From Haplomitrium mnioides (Eukaryota > Marchantiophyta > Haplomitriopsida > Calobryales): DNA of 28,286 nt. How positions within the stretch are numbered: position 1 is the first letter of the stretch; every line of letters starts with the position of its first letter. The stretch is from NCBI GenBank assembly GCA_049999725.1, contig JBNGIS010029611.1, positions 1 to 28,286 on the forward strand, given 5' to 3'. The position numbers and the translations under genes are program-made. Below are positions 9,690 through 20,769 of the stretch, in pieces. Below the pieces are notes generated by a model that made no database searches, had not been told where the DNA came from, and was given only the letters and a program-made list of their open reading frames with translations.

Positions 9690-11830
9690 ATTCTACATAC
9701 CAAAGGGAAAAGAAGTTCAAAAGATTTACAAGGCAGCCAAAAGCCGAATTCTCACCAAATTTAAGAAATGAGACTTGGTTCTAGTTGATCATGAAGAGAG
9801 TATTCTATTGGAATACTCAAATCAAATGGAGCTCTATTAAAATCACACGCATTGCCAAAAGTTTACAAGATTTAGAGGGCAACCAAAAACCAAGTTCTAA
9901 TCAAAATAAAAAGTGAGAATTCCATTGCAATAAGAAAATAAAATGTAGTTCTATCAAGTTCAAATCGGTTCTAAGAGGTTAAGAAGAGTCATAAATAGAA
10001 AATAAGACATGCCTTTGGTTCATCTCAAAGCCAAAATTCAATGACAATAAAAATCAAATCAAATGTTGTTCTATAAAATTTACAATAGTTGTTAAACACT
10101 CCAAACATAAAGAGGGCAACCCAAAGAAAAACTCTCATAAAAAATGAGAACCTAATTTTGTTTCATCTTGAAGCTAGAATTCTGCTGCAATTGATATCAA
10201 GTCAAATAGAGTTCTATCAAGTTCAGAGTGGTTACCAAAAGGTTATAATATTTGAAGAGCAACCAAAGACCAAATTCTTATAAAAAAATAAGAAATGAGA
10301 CTAAATTGTAGTTTATCTCAAAGTCACAACAACTGCAAGAAGCTCAAACGATTCAAAAAGCAACCAAAAACCAAGCTCTCATATGAAGTGAGAAATTTGA
10401 CCTACAACTGATTTATCTTGAATTCACAATTCTATTGTTATTGAAATCACCTCAAATGGGGCTCTATTAAGTTCAGAGCAACTACTAGAAGTTTAGAAGA
10501 TTCATATGGCAATCAAAACTAAATTCTCATCAGAAAAGAAAAATGAGGCCTTATTTTGGTTTGTCCTAAACGCAGAAATCTATTGCAATTAAAATTGAAT
10601 CACTTGAAATTTTATTAAGTTCACGATTAATGGCCCAAAAGAATTATAAAAGGGCATGGACGGTCAAATTGCTGTAAAAAATGAATGATGATGTCACTTT
10701 GATTCATCTTGAAGTCAAGATTCTAGTGCCAAAAAATTACATAAACTAAAGTTTTTATTAAGTTCATAGCAATTGGGAGAACCTAAAAAAATTCAAAAGG
10801 CAACAAAATCAAGTTGTTATTAAAATTTAAAAAATGAGAACTGATTCTTGTTCATGTCAAAGCAAGAACTCTATTACAAATCAAATCTGATAAAGTGAAG
10901 TTTCAGTAAGTTCATAGGGTTTTTTTTGAAGTTATGAAGATTTAAAGAGCAACCAAAAAAAAAAAAAAAATCTCATTGGAAATGAGAATTGAGAATTGAA
11001 TTTGATACATCTTAAAGTGTGATTTCTAGTGCAATTAAAATGACATCAAATGTAGCACAATTATGTTCACAATGGTTTCTAGAAGCTTAGAAGATTCACA
11101 TTGCAACCAAAAACTGAATTCTTACACAAAGTAAAAAACAAAAGACCACATTCTTGTCTATCTCAAAGGCAAAGTCCTATTGCAACAAAAACCAGATGAA
11201 ATGAAGCTCTATTTAGTACAAATAAATTTTAAGAAGCTCATAAGATTCAAATAGCAACCAAAAATTGAATTCTCATGAGAAGTGAGACGTAACTGTCATT
11301 TATCTTGAAGTCATGATTGTATTGCAATAAAAATCAAGTCAATTGTAGCTCTTTTAAGTTCATTGTGGTTGCTAGAAGAAGCTCACAAGATAAAGAGTGC
11401 AACCAAAACCTGAATTCTCATTTCAAGTAGAACTTGAGACCTGAATCTTGTTTATCATATAGTTAGAATTGCAATGAAAGTTAGATCAAGTGAAGGTATT
11501 TTAAGTTCAAAGTAGTTGCTTGAAGTTCAGAAGATTCATAAGACAACCAAATACTAATGAGATATAAGAAATGAGACTTGACTTTGATACATCTTGAGAT
11601 CAAAATTCTATTGCAATTGAAATCTAATCAAATGGAGTTTTATTAAGTTCACAGCTATTGCGAGAGAGATTCAAAGGGTATTCAAAAACCAAATTATCAT
11701 TAAAAAGAGAAATGAAACCTAATTCTAGGTCATCTTGAAGCAAAAATTATGTTGTTTTTAAAATAAGATCAAACCAAACTCTTTTAAGTTCAATTAGACT
11801 ACCAAAAGCTTTGCAAGTCTATGGAATAGT
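9690..11830 (+). repeat. Tandem array of about 14-15 diverged units of ~140 bp
   Basis: Each unit has the order: TCTATTAAGTTCA, then a word like GGTTGCTAGAAG, then AGAAGATTCAAAGGGCAACC, then AAAAACCAAATTCTCAT, then AATGAGA, then TCATCTTGAAGTCA, then ATTCTATTGCAATT. The TTAAGTTCA-type anchor is seen near 9836, 9952, 10072, 10215, 10465, 10612, 10755, 10905, 11210, 11352, 11500, 11640 and 11782, mostly 115-155 bp apart. Units differ by many substitutions and short indels, so the array is old. There is no open frame through it. An inverted, shorter copy lies at 26050-26960. Confidence 0.85.
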
Positions 11831-11872
11831 GCATCTTGGCAAATCAACTATGCAACATCACACTCAAAATGT

Positions 11873-11930
11873 GAAGGGTATAAATAAGTTGTTGGGTTTT
11901 CATTTTTCTCTTTCTTTTTTTGATCTCTTC
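11873..11930 (+). promoter_or_regulatory. Possible TATA-type core promoter
   Basis: TATAAATA near 11879 is followed by a pyrimidine-rich tract of about 30 bases ending near 11930. It lies just past the end of the ~140-bp array, which could make it the promoter of a repeat-derived transcript. No convincing coding region follows; the first ATG downstream opens only about ten codons. In AT-rich DNA such a match can arise by chance. Confidence 0.25.
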
Positions 11931-13410
11931 TTCTCTTGAATGGAACAAGCTCTTCTTGTTATGTGGATAGCTTGAATTTCTTGAAGACACACTTTGGTTT
12001 CTAAAAAAGATATAGATCATTTGGTAGATTACTAGTTTGAAGCGTTGAGAAAATTGAAATGTTGCTCTAGTGAGAGTCCTATATAATCTATGGTGGACTG
12101 CAAATAAGACTTCAAAATTGTGTTAAAATGATCATATGTTGATGCTCTAAGAAAAACCAAAGTTGAGTTGTAAGTTGGCATGACCATTCATAATTGAAAG
12201 GCACTGTGAAGGTATGGAAACTTCTACAAGGTAAGTGAACTAAGAAAAATATGTTGAATCAGGTAGGAAAATGCTTATCTCTCTTAAGAGTAGTTCAGGG
12301 TTTACAATCAATGCGAAGGGCTCAAGGCTACCTATCTGTCTTTATGTGTTGATTGCAAAATCTAGCTAAGAAGGAAATGATCCCAAAAAACAATTGAACA
12401 AGTCATATAAGCAAGTTTGTGTCTTTGTTTGTTTGCAGCTTAAACACACAATGTTCTAAAAAAAGGAGACTATCATCTTGAAAAAGAGCTTGAAGGTTGA
12501 CAAGTTAGATTTGGATTATTTGGTGTTTTTTAGTCATGTTGTATTTGTCTTGTTCTATGTAACATCAATTGGGGTTGAAAGTTTAAAGGTTAAGCTAAGT
12601 AATAGGTTTTCTCTCTTATTTTGAGGCATTGCCTACTTCTTAGATTGGAAGGAGACTAAGAGCTTATATGTTACTTATAGAGTTAGGTTTAAGATTGTAA
12701 ATCATATGGTATTGCAATCTTTGTTCTAGTTTTGATTGAGATCTACAAAGATTTAGTTAGCCTCCATCCTTTGTTTTGGTGTAATTATAATTGATCCAAG
12801 TTAGGCCCTTGGTGTTTCTTGTTTGTGAATTCTTTTCCATTCTTAAGACACATTACAAGAATTCCACTAGTCAAGATAAGCCCTCGTCTTCATTGGATGC
12901 TTTATTGGATGCTGATCGAGTGCTCTTTAAATGATTGAATTGAAAATATAATTAAAAAATGCTTAGATTTTGAGGGTCAAGCTACTCAATCTAAATTGTT
13001 GAGCTAGAACAAGAGCTCCAACTATGTCTCACCCCTACCAAAGCCCGAGGCTCCACCTAAAAGAATTCAGTGCTCCAACACGGATCCCATCACTCCTTAG
13101 AAAATGCATTCAAAACTCTCAAAACTAGAATTAGTGTATTAGAGAATAGCTTTTCTCTATGTATTGGATATCTTCCCTTAAACGTTTTCTTCGATAATAT
13201 GACGAGAATTGCACATTAAAAGCATATCATTGGATTCCTTCCCCATGACGGCAATAAAATAGATCAAAAGAAAAGTTCTTGGGGCAGAGGAAGAGTGCTT
13301 GCCCTAAGCCAAACCAAATAGTATGCTCGCTTTTCAAATATTGATACTCATCACCAAGCGATTTCTTTTTTGTTGCCCATTGTTAGTAGGCATGTTACTC
13401 CATTTATACC
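11931..13410. other. AT-rich non-coding stretch with one dispersed repeat copy
   Basis: No gene is supportable. At 12265-12370 the words TATCTCTCTTAAG, CTCAAGGCTACCTAT and TTGATTGCAAAATC match 7600-7690 in order, making a diverged dispersed copy of the 81-bp repeat and its upstream flank. The rest shows nothing I recognise. Confidence 0.55.
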
Positions 13411-13618
13411 AGTTTTTTCGTTGATGTAGTTTGATGTAGTTTATTAGTTTAGATTGCCTTACAAAGCTAATATTGACCGTCTTGCCATGGCTAGCTCTAT
13501 TTAGATTGAGGTAGTTTTTTGTTGATGTACTTTCATATAGCTTATTAGTTTAGACTAGCTTTCAAAGCTAATCTTGATTGTCTTGCCATAGCTAGCTCTA
13601 TTTAGATTGAGGTAGTTA
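13411..13618. repeat. ~102-bp tandem duplication
   Basis: Two copies begin AGTTTTTT near 13411 and 13513 and both run through TTGATGTA, CTTATTAGTTTAGA, TCTTGCCAT and TAGCTCTATTTAGATTGAGG to GTAGTT. Several substitutions and a small indel separate them. Confidence 0.88.
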
Positions 13619-13741
13619 AGGTTTCTTTGTGTTCTACAACCTTGCCTTGCCTTCTTGCTCATGGACATAGAAGTAGTAGCTTTCAGATTGCTTAATGGTA
13701 GCATATCTATAAGACACAAATTGTTTTGAATTTTTGACTCA

Positions 13742-14310
13742 ATGACTCTCTTAAGATACCCCTACAACAAGTTCACAATATTGTTGACAATTGACAAAGT
13801 AGATGTAGAGATACATCTTAATTATTGTTTGGTGATTGCAACACTCCATGAAAACTCAAATGACACTTTATTCGTACATTTTTCTACTATGTTAGATGAG
13901 AATGCCCTAAGATGGTATTTGAGAGAAGTTTCTCACCTTAATACCTAGAAAGCCTTGCATACTACCTTCCTTGACTTTTTTCTTCCCTCTTATCTAGAAT
14001 GAACATTTTTGTATGAAGATCCTTCCTTAGGAGTCTATCTTAGAGTTCAACAACCGCTTTAAAGTGGTTTAGAGCATACCCAAAACTCCACCACCAAAAG
14101 AAAACCAAGTTGGATTTATTGTATGATAATCATCAAATGCCATACAAAAGTAAGCGCTCTTACAAGAACTATATACTTTTGACATAGCTATCAAAGTGGT
14201 TTTCTAGTATGAGAGTATGTTTATAATAAAGAACTCGCTTTCTTCTATCTCTTCCCTTCAATTGAGGGATTTACTTACTTTCTCTTATGAAATAAAATTA
14301 GCCCAATAAT
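13742..14310 (+). pseudogene. Decayed retrotransposon gag fragment (family different from A and B)
   Basis: The first open part (13742-13948, 68 codons) contains VHFSTMLDENALRWYLREV, which fits the core of the plant retrotransposon Gag domain (pattern F..LDGNALRWY). The match continues past stops: HTTFLDFFLPS after a TAG at 13946, then in another frame SILEFNNRFKVV and IPKTPPPKENQVGF, a typical Gag continuation. I count at least three in-frame stops (TAG 13946, a TGA near 14000, a TAG near 14068) and one frameshift near 14010-14040. The recognisable part ends about 300 bp before the LTR of element B. It is unlike the MANP-type Gag of elements A and B. No LTR, protease or polymerase belonging to it was seen. 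Confidence 0.6.
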
Positions 14311-16158
14311 ATTTTACTCCGTTTCTTCAAAGTGTGTGAACTTCCTACAATAGAAACAAGGAAAAATTCACAACTTGGCAAACAAACTTGCTAGAATAGA
14401 ACTCTAGAAGACCCATTTAAGTGAAGAATCAATTCAAAATTAGCAATGTACTCCAATGAATTCAACTTCAGCTAGTTTAATCCACAATGTTTTTGCAACT
14501 AGAATCAACTTAGCCTTGACCATCATAGTCTTAAGTAGCAAGAGGTACATTGAGTTCCTCTCCCTTCTCTCTCTCCTCCTACTCACCTTTAAGCATATTC
14601 TCTTACGTCCTATCAAGAAGGTCCTCTTGTCAACCAGCAATTCAGGTACCTAAAGAAGAATTCAGAAAATTGGAGGAATCTATGACATAATGACTCTTGG
14701 CAAGTATGAAGGCCTCTCAAGAACCACGGATTACTCCCAAACAGCTACTAAGAGCAGAGCGCATGATTCCTAGGAGGAGAACAGGATCATGGCGGAAGGA
14801 TGAGCAGAGGGCAGTGATTGCCATCCAGAGGAGGGGTTCTAATTCAAAATCTGAAGCAAATCAGCGAGAATCCATGGAGGATGCAAGGATCGAGGCCGAG
14901 CAGGGGGAAAGGGACGCCCAATCCAAGTGAAGTGATCTGAGGAGGAAGAACGGATCATGAGCAGATTCACAAAGGTACTCAGAGGAGGCGGATCGCGGAC
15001 TTGACCTACAACGGCTGCAAATCAGGAAGCAAGGATCGGGGTCAAAATGAGGAGGTGAGATTGTCCCGAGGGCAAGCAAGGCCATGGAAGAGGGACGCCT
15101 CAATCCCACAAGCAAGAGCATGCCCTACAAGGGCCGATCGAGCACTTTTCGAATCTGCGGATCCTAGCGGAAACGTGGAGTCCCTTGAATGCCCCGCGAG
15201 ATTCCACGGAAATGTGGCGTCTCCGGAGCGATTCCCGGGATTCCACGGAAGATGTGGCAGCCCTAGTGAGTCCAAGGATCTGCGGGAAGCCGCCTTCCTA
15301 AGTAGGGATCCCACTTAACTGGGTTCCGATCCGTCTTATGACGTGGAGACCCCAATTAAGAGGGATCCGCGAAGAGTCCAACCGGGGAGCAAGGAGGAAA
15401 GCCCGAAACATTGACATATCGGAGGTTTGGCTGAAGGAAAATGGAAGAGTGCTGGAAGGGTGACTCATCGGAGATCCGAGTGGAAGAGGATCGAGGAAGC
15501 CAAAGGGGCGACTTAGCATGGATCCGGTAAGAGGAAAAACAGAGGAGAGCCGAAAGGGGGACGAATCATCGAACACGTCGACGAAGAGCGAGTGAAGGCG
15601 AAAAGGCAACTTGTCGGCGATCCGGTTCAACGATGCGCAGCAATTGTGAAACGGTAATCCATCACAAACCGTCCAACAGGAAGAAGGTTGAGCCAAAAGG
15701 GCAATATGGCACCGATCCGATTGGGGGAAACGAGGGGTGCGCCAAAAAGACGATCTATCGGTGAAATGAGTAGCAAGATGAGGGTGGCCAGAAAATCAAG
15801 CTTATGCCGAATCGACCGATGGAGGAGCAAGCGGCGCCGAAAGGGTGACTCTTCACAGCTTTGGCATGACCAAAGGAGAAAGTTCAACGGGGTACAGCCG
15901 ATGTCCGAAAGTTTGAAAGGGACGAACGGTCCGAAAGGGCCTTGTAGTTCTTATATCGAGCTTTCAAAAATGTTAACGAAGAGAGCCTTGGCCGTGCGCA
16001 TAGTTCTTACTTCGAAGGTACAACAAAATAGCAACATCGGCATAAGTTCTTATTCAGCGAGCGACGGGAGTCCGCAGCGGTTCTTCGGATGATATGGCGA
16101 GCGCAGGGAGTCCGCGCAGGGTTTTGGAAACATGGATCAATGAGGGGGAAGTCTACTG

Positions 16159-16515
16159 GTCAACTTCGGAAGAAGAGTCAGCGCGACGGTCCGACTTACC
16201 CCCTGCGGGGCGACATCAGACGGCGTCTTTCAGACGATGTGGCACTTTGGGATGCGAGGAGGGGCTTATGTGGGTCAACTTCGGAAGGAAGTTAGCTGAC
16301 GGTCCGCCTACCCCTTTGCGGGGCGGCGTCAGACGGCGCCTTTCGAATGACGCGGCGACTCAATGAGCGTCGAGAAAGTCAGAGGACATGCGACAAGCAT
16401 GTGAGAGTTCATCGGACCTCGGGCCATGGCGAGTCAACTTCGGAAGGGGAGTTAGCGCAACGGTCAGCCTACCCCCCTGTGGGGCAACGGGGGATGGCGG
16501 TGCAGTGGATGACGT
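16159..16515 (+). repeat. Subrepeats inside LTR B (3 units)
   Basis: GTCAACTTCGGAAG-type words start at 16159, 16274 and 16433, each followed by a word like GACGGTCCGCCTACCCC and then GCGGGGCGGCGTCAGACGGC. Spacings are 115 and 159 bp. The 3' LTR carries the same three at 25637, 25753 and 25904 (116 and 151 bp), so the triplication preceded insertion. Confidence 0.85.
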
Positions 16516-17603
16516 GGTGCGCGGAGAAAGAAGTGGGATCTGCGAGGGAATCTGTGGAGATTTTGTGGACTGGGTTCCATGGGGCGCTTCGGAACTCGGG
16601 TCCGAAGAACCTCTTCGGACTTGGTTCCGCAGGAATCTGCGGAATCTCAACCCGCGAGATTCTTCGGATCCCCTGTTATATTACCGTTGTACTTGGATCT
16701 TCCTAACCGCCCGACAAGACACGGATCGCCTTCTCCCATTCCGTTGTAACGGGAATAACGACCGCAAGAGACACGCGTCATCTCCTCCTATTCCGAAGCC
16801 AACAAGATTAACAAATTGTTCATCAAATCAGGCTCGTGGGATCAGCGCGCGGGGGAGTATACCTCGTTGGTCTTCAAATCTCTTCAGGTTGATGCACAGG
16901 TGATTGCAGGGAGCGACAGCGACCGCAAGACAAGAGAATTGCACATGGTAAGACATGGGTGAAGAGTTCAGTGAGGAATTACGTGAAGCGGGTGTACTAG
17001 CTCCATGGGGCCAAGGGGATTCGGAGGTGGACTGGAGGGGTGCCAAGAATCATAGAGTGAGGAGCTCTGGATGCTCGGGCGATCTAGGTGAACTCGTCCT
17101 TGCCGGTAGACCAGAGCGGAGGTAAACCGATACGATAGTTCGAAGGAATTTTTGGCCTGGTAAGAACTAAGGAGAGGCTACGAAGTGAGGAGCTTGGAGT
17201 TGTTTCGGCAATTCCTTGTGTAAGCGCATCAGCCAGAGTGTTCGGAGTACACTATGGTGTGATTCTTCAAGTGGAGCTGAGGAGGGAGGGGGGGGGGGTG
17301 CTGCGTTAGTGCCTGCACACTGTGCGGGATGACCCGTCGAGGCTTGGGGGTGGAGTGAGCTTCCTACAGTTGGGAAAACTTTCTTCTTGAGGTGGAAGTC
17401 AAAGAAATCCTCTTCCTAACATGAGGAAGTAAAAGCAGGGCTTCTAGCGATGGAAGTAGAAAACTATCTGGAGAGGAGGGTGTGTGGGTAAGCTGTTGGA
17501 AGGTTGGGCTACAGGTTGTGAGGCAGCAAGGATTCAAAAGGGAGGGAATCGTTGGTGGAAATCTAGAGGGACTTCAAGGACTCTGTTATTCTTGCAAATA
17601 TTG

Positions 17604-17967
17604 TATAAACTGTTAGTGCATATGTCTAGTTAGATCTCCTTTCTGCAAGTGTGTTGTAGAGATTTCTTTGATTAGGAGGCATCAAGATCAGTTGAGCAGA
17701 TCCTGGGACAGATTTGAAGGGGGAGTCCAATCTATTGACATAGTTCTGATTACCAAGGGGTGAATGTTGTCTGCCTTTGATCCTGTAGGATAGTTAGGTG
17801 TTAGATTATATTAGGATAACTAGGCATTAATTGTATTAATCTTGTGATAACCTTGAGAGGGGGAGTCCAGACCTGCCTTGTTGAACATTGGTGTAGGTCA
17901 CAACACCCATTCTGCCCCAAACACAAATTAGGTGGCAAGGCCTAAGTCATCGGGTCCCCTGAATAAA
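17604..17967 (+). promoter_or_regulatory. Possible LTR TATA box and polyadenylation signal
   Basis: TATAAA at 17604-17609 and AATAAA at 17962-17967 lie in the distal part of the LTR in the order expected for the U3/R boundary and the end of R. Element A has a TTATAAG word in a comparable place (about 820-830, minus strand). The placement is reasonable but both words are short. Confidence 0.3.
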
Positions 17968-18232
17968 GCAGAAGAATCACACAAAGCACAACTGGGGGTT
18001 ATGGATGTGGACTTAGGAATGTTTGAGTAATTGACTTGAGTGCAACCAGAAGTAAGAGAGAGTGGTGTGTAAAAGGCTGGAAAGGAAAAGGAGAATCCTT
18101 AGAGCCTAAAAGTGGTAACTGGAAAGGGGCAATCTCAGAAAAGAACCTGAAAGCCCACAAACTGTCCTCCCTTGCACTCAAAGCAGGATCTAAAAAGGTT
18201 AAGGCCTGGAATAGAGGAGTGACATGAATTTT

Positions 18233-18251
18233 TGGTGCTAGAAGGAGGGCC
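18233..18251 (+). other. Primer binding site (PBS) of element B
   Basis: TGGTGCTAGAAGGAGGGCC starts 8 bases after the LTR end (TGACA, 18220-18224) and is identical to the element A site. It would prime minus-strand DNA synthesis from a host tRNA 3' end. It does not resemble the initiator-methionine site (TGGTATCAGAGC) used by many plant Ty3 elements. A 30-bp step duplication of GCCAAAGGTTTG follows at 18249 and 18279. Confidence 0.75.
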
Positions 18252-18459
18252 AAAGGTTTGAAGGCCTAAGGCTGGAAGGCCAAAGGTTTGGAGAAACCTC
18301 AGACCAACCCGAACCAAAGAGACACCGCTTTGTGCACTTGAGCCTCAAGTTAATTTGTGAGGGAGCTATAAGAACAGAGCAACTGGGGGTTGAGACTATT
18401 GAGGAAGAGTGGCAGAAAGAGGAGACTTCTGGGTGGAAGTGATAGTGGCTAGTGGGGGA

Positions 18460-19900
18460 ATGGCCAATCCTATACCACCTTCTGGGCTTCGGGGGAGATT
18501 CAAATACAAGTCCTTTAAAGAACGTCCGAAGGATGACCTAGATGCATGGTTGGATGACTTCGAAAATACTGCAGCAGCAAATAGAGAGGCCCATGTCAAA
18601 ATTGGGATCTTGCCAGTAGTGTTGAAAGGGGAGGTCCAGCCTTGGTACAAAGACTTGCCAGATAATGTCAAAAGGGACTGGCATGCATTCAAGGCGGCCT
18701 TCATAGCAGAGTTCCGGGGGATTGGTGAAGAAACATAGGCGCTAATCAAGATGCGTCAGTTGAGGATGAAGAAGAAGGAGTCTGTGAGGAAGTTCCTCCA
18801 ACGATTCAAGAAAGTGGCAAGGAAGCTAAGCCCCTCAGCCATTGATGGAATTTCCTAGCAGTGCTCCCAAGAGGAATCGGGACCTAGTTGCGCCAAATGG
18901 ATCCACAGACTCTCGATGAGGTAGTCAATGCAGCCAAATCCCATGTGAAGGCTGCTATCACCAGTTTTCGGAGGAAGGCAAGGTCCAAGTATGACTCTGA
19001 TGATTCCTCAGACACCTCAAACAGTCACGAGGAAACAGATCAGAGTTCTGAGTCCTCCTCAGAAAGCGAGAATGAGTCCAGCAGCAGCAGCTCAGAGGAG
19101 GACAAGACATCCAAAAAGAAAAAGAAGAAGAAGGACCTGAAGAAGAAGAAGTAGGCCAAGGAGAGTAGTCATCGCAAGAGCGCCAGCAAAGGAAGATATA
19201 AGAAAGCTGAACCCGAACCCAAGGCGAGCAAGAAGCCAGGGGGAGGGATCGAATTGAGGAACTGAGCGCCAAAATGGAGGCAATGAACATACTCTTGGCA
19301 GGAATCAATCCAGAGGGCAGGCCCCTGCAAACCAGAAGAGTTGGTGTTTGGTGCGTTAGGTGCAAGCAGCATGGACATTCCTCCCAGGAGTGTCCAAACG
19401 ACACAAATGTTGTGCACTATATGAGGGAAGAAGCGCCGGAATACATCAAGGAGGAAGTGGAGTATGTCCGGGAGGAGGCCCCAGAAACGTTGTATCAGAT
19501 CAGTGAGGGACCTCGTACAATTCTGAGTAGCCCTGCAGGAGGGAACGCAGGGCCTATGAACCAGTGGACTGCAAATTGGCCTCTCCGAACGACAATTATG
19601 GTTTGTTGGAATTGTGGCCAACCCGGCCACATTTCCTCTAGCTATCCGGAGCCGCGAAAGAGCGGTTATGGCCAACCGCCTTCCCTGTGCTTCCAATGCA
19701 AAAAGGAGGGGTATGTGGTCATGAATTGTCTAGCCAGAAGGCAAAGTGCGAATCCTCTTCCCCCCATAGCTGTCAATCTAATTACTTTAGAGATAGAGAA
19801 GGAAGTGGAATTGTTGGGCTGGGAGATGCCAACTTCCAAAGATTGTTTCCGAGTGATGACCCGAGCATGGGCAAAGGCCACAAAGCCAGAGGAAGTCTGA
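18460..19900 (+). pseudogene. gag of element B, broken
   Basis: This is the structural polyprotein with capsid-like and nucleocapsid regions. The first ATG (18460) opens MANP, matching element A. The capsid part (18460-18738) holds RGRFKYKSF, DAWLDDFENTAAANREAHVK, a GEVQPWYKDLP core and FKAAFIAEF, then stops at TAG 18736. Coding continues in frame to about 18848, shifts frame, and meets TAG 18885 and TAG 19152. The next part is unusual: an acidic serine/glutamate-rich tract (about 18985-19110) followed by a lysine run. After a second frameshift near 19250, three zinc-knuckle sites follow: CVRCKQHGHSSQEC (19352-19393) is intact; CWNCGQPGH (19604) has Tyr where the last Cys is expected; CFQCKKEGY (19688) has Tyr in place of His. 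The final stop is TGA 19898. Confidence 0.85.
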
Positions 19901-20168
19901 ATGCAGAGCTAAGAGGGAAGTAGCTTGAGCAGCCTCGCCTCGAAGCGATTCGGATTATCGGAGGGATAATCCAAAATGGTTCTACCCCAAGTAGCAAGAC
20001 CAGGTGAGAAAACAATTGGAGGCTTTGGAGGCTCTGGAAGAGGAGCGGGAAGCCGAAGAGACCCTCAAGGAGGTCCGAAAGCAGCAGGGGGAAACCAGGA
20101 AGTGCAGAAGACAGTTGTAGCTACGGAAGAGGGGACGAAAGCCACCCCCTACAACATTTAAGCAGATG
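19901..20168 (+). pseudogene. Gag-protease linker with coiled-coil character, broken
   Basis: The frame starting WFYPK at 19977 reads through a highly charged segment (LEALEALEEEREAEETLKEV) rich in Glu, Gln, Lys and Arg, with TAG at 19992 and 20118 and TGA at 20169. A heptad-like spacing of Leu and Ala suggests a coiled coil. The overlapping frame from 19976 is the weaker choice because its Gly/Arg-rich content looks like an out-of-frame reading. Function beyond linking Gag and protease is unknown. Confidence 0.5.
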
Positions 20169-20769
20169 TGAGGAATTGTTCTGTCACAATCACGGTGGGC
20201 CAACTTATCAAGAACAGCCCTCTGTATCGGAGACAGCTCCGAGAATTGCTGATGGGAGCGAAGGGGAGAAGGAGGCTGCCCAAGGTGGGAGCTCCAAGAG
20301 ACTTGCAACTATTTTGTGAAGGCAAAGGGGCCTTTGAGATCGACATCCAGATCGCAGAGTGCACATTGTCCTTGGTGCCCGTAGATGGAGGGGAATGCTT
20401 CAACATCATGGTAGAGGATTCACGGAATTCCAACATACCATATGAATGATGAGGCTGGTGGATGGGTCACCCGTGAAGCCATTGGGCTCTCTCCTGCAAG
20501 TTCCAACATTCATCGGAGGGGAGGAATTCAAGCTAAATTACCTGGTGATGCGACTGGCCAGAGCATCTCCTTACCCGGTGTTGATCCGGAGACCGTGGCT
20601 GTATGGGGTCAAGGTAATGTACAACAGGGGGAATTCTACACTGGTGTTCGGCCCCGAAAAAACGACAGTGCATTACGGCCCTGTTCCTCATCTGGGAGAA
20701 ACGCAGTCGGAGGCGGAGTACGACAGTGAGTGGTCCAAAGAGGAGGAAGATTCGAAGTACCACTACTAG
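20152..20769 (+). pseudogene. Retroviral-type aspartic protease of element B, broken
   Basis: This domain would cleave the Gag-Pol polyprotein as a dimer. The first half (frame of 20168) holds VTITVGQLIKNSPLYRRQLR, then LFCEGKGAFEID and the active-site motif VDGG with its Asp codon at 20384-20386. Plant elements often have D-S-G, D-T-G or D-G-G here. A frameshift near 20440 moves to the frame of 20446, which carries VDGSPVKPLG, a flap-like VPTFIGGEEFKLNYLV and the C-terminal PVLIRRPWLYGVKV, corresponding to the family's hydrophobic G-R-P-W-L segment with Arg in place of the usual Gly. The reading frame ends at TAG 20767. One frameshift and the lost Gly are enough to inactivate it. Confidence 0.8.

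Larger units (their letters stand above)
14628..18224 (+). repeat. 5' LTR of element B (about 3.6 kb)
   Basis: The LTR begins TGTCAACC and ends TGACA, the same termini as element A. The start is set by the match with the 3' LTR, where TGTCA follows the polypurine tract; the end is set by the PBS and by the matching end in element A. The first 1973 bp (to 16600) are duplicated at 24107-26049. The remaining 1.6 kb has no 3' counterpart but aligns in patches with LTR A (for example CCGTTGTACTTGGATC near 16684, and GAAATCCTCTTCC near 17402). The 5' half is rich in CG dinucleotides and GA-rich stretches. A run of 12 G's lies near 17287-17298. Confidence 0.85.

Noticed and set aside
14628-16600. 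LTR of only ~1.97 kb, as the direct repeat alone suggests
   Set aside because: No PBS or TG..CA end at 16600, while TGACA plus PBS at 18220-18251 is conserved in element A; the shorter repeat reflects truncation of the 3' copy.
14697-16903. Many 60-170 codon frames within LTR B on both strands
   Set aside because: GC-rich LTR sequence has few stops by chance; the frames are not shared intact with the 3' LTR copy and show no domain.
17287-17298. G-run as a G-quadruplex regulatory element
   Set aside because: A single uninterrupted G-run in one copy; the aligned part of element A lacks it, so slippage is the simpler explanation.
18396-18749. Minus-strand open frame of 117 codons opposite gag
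   Set aside because: It mirrors the real Gag frame, which has clear family motifs and a matching copy in element A.
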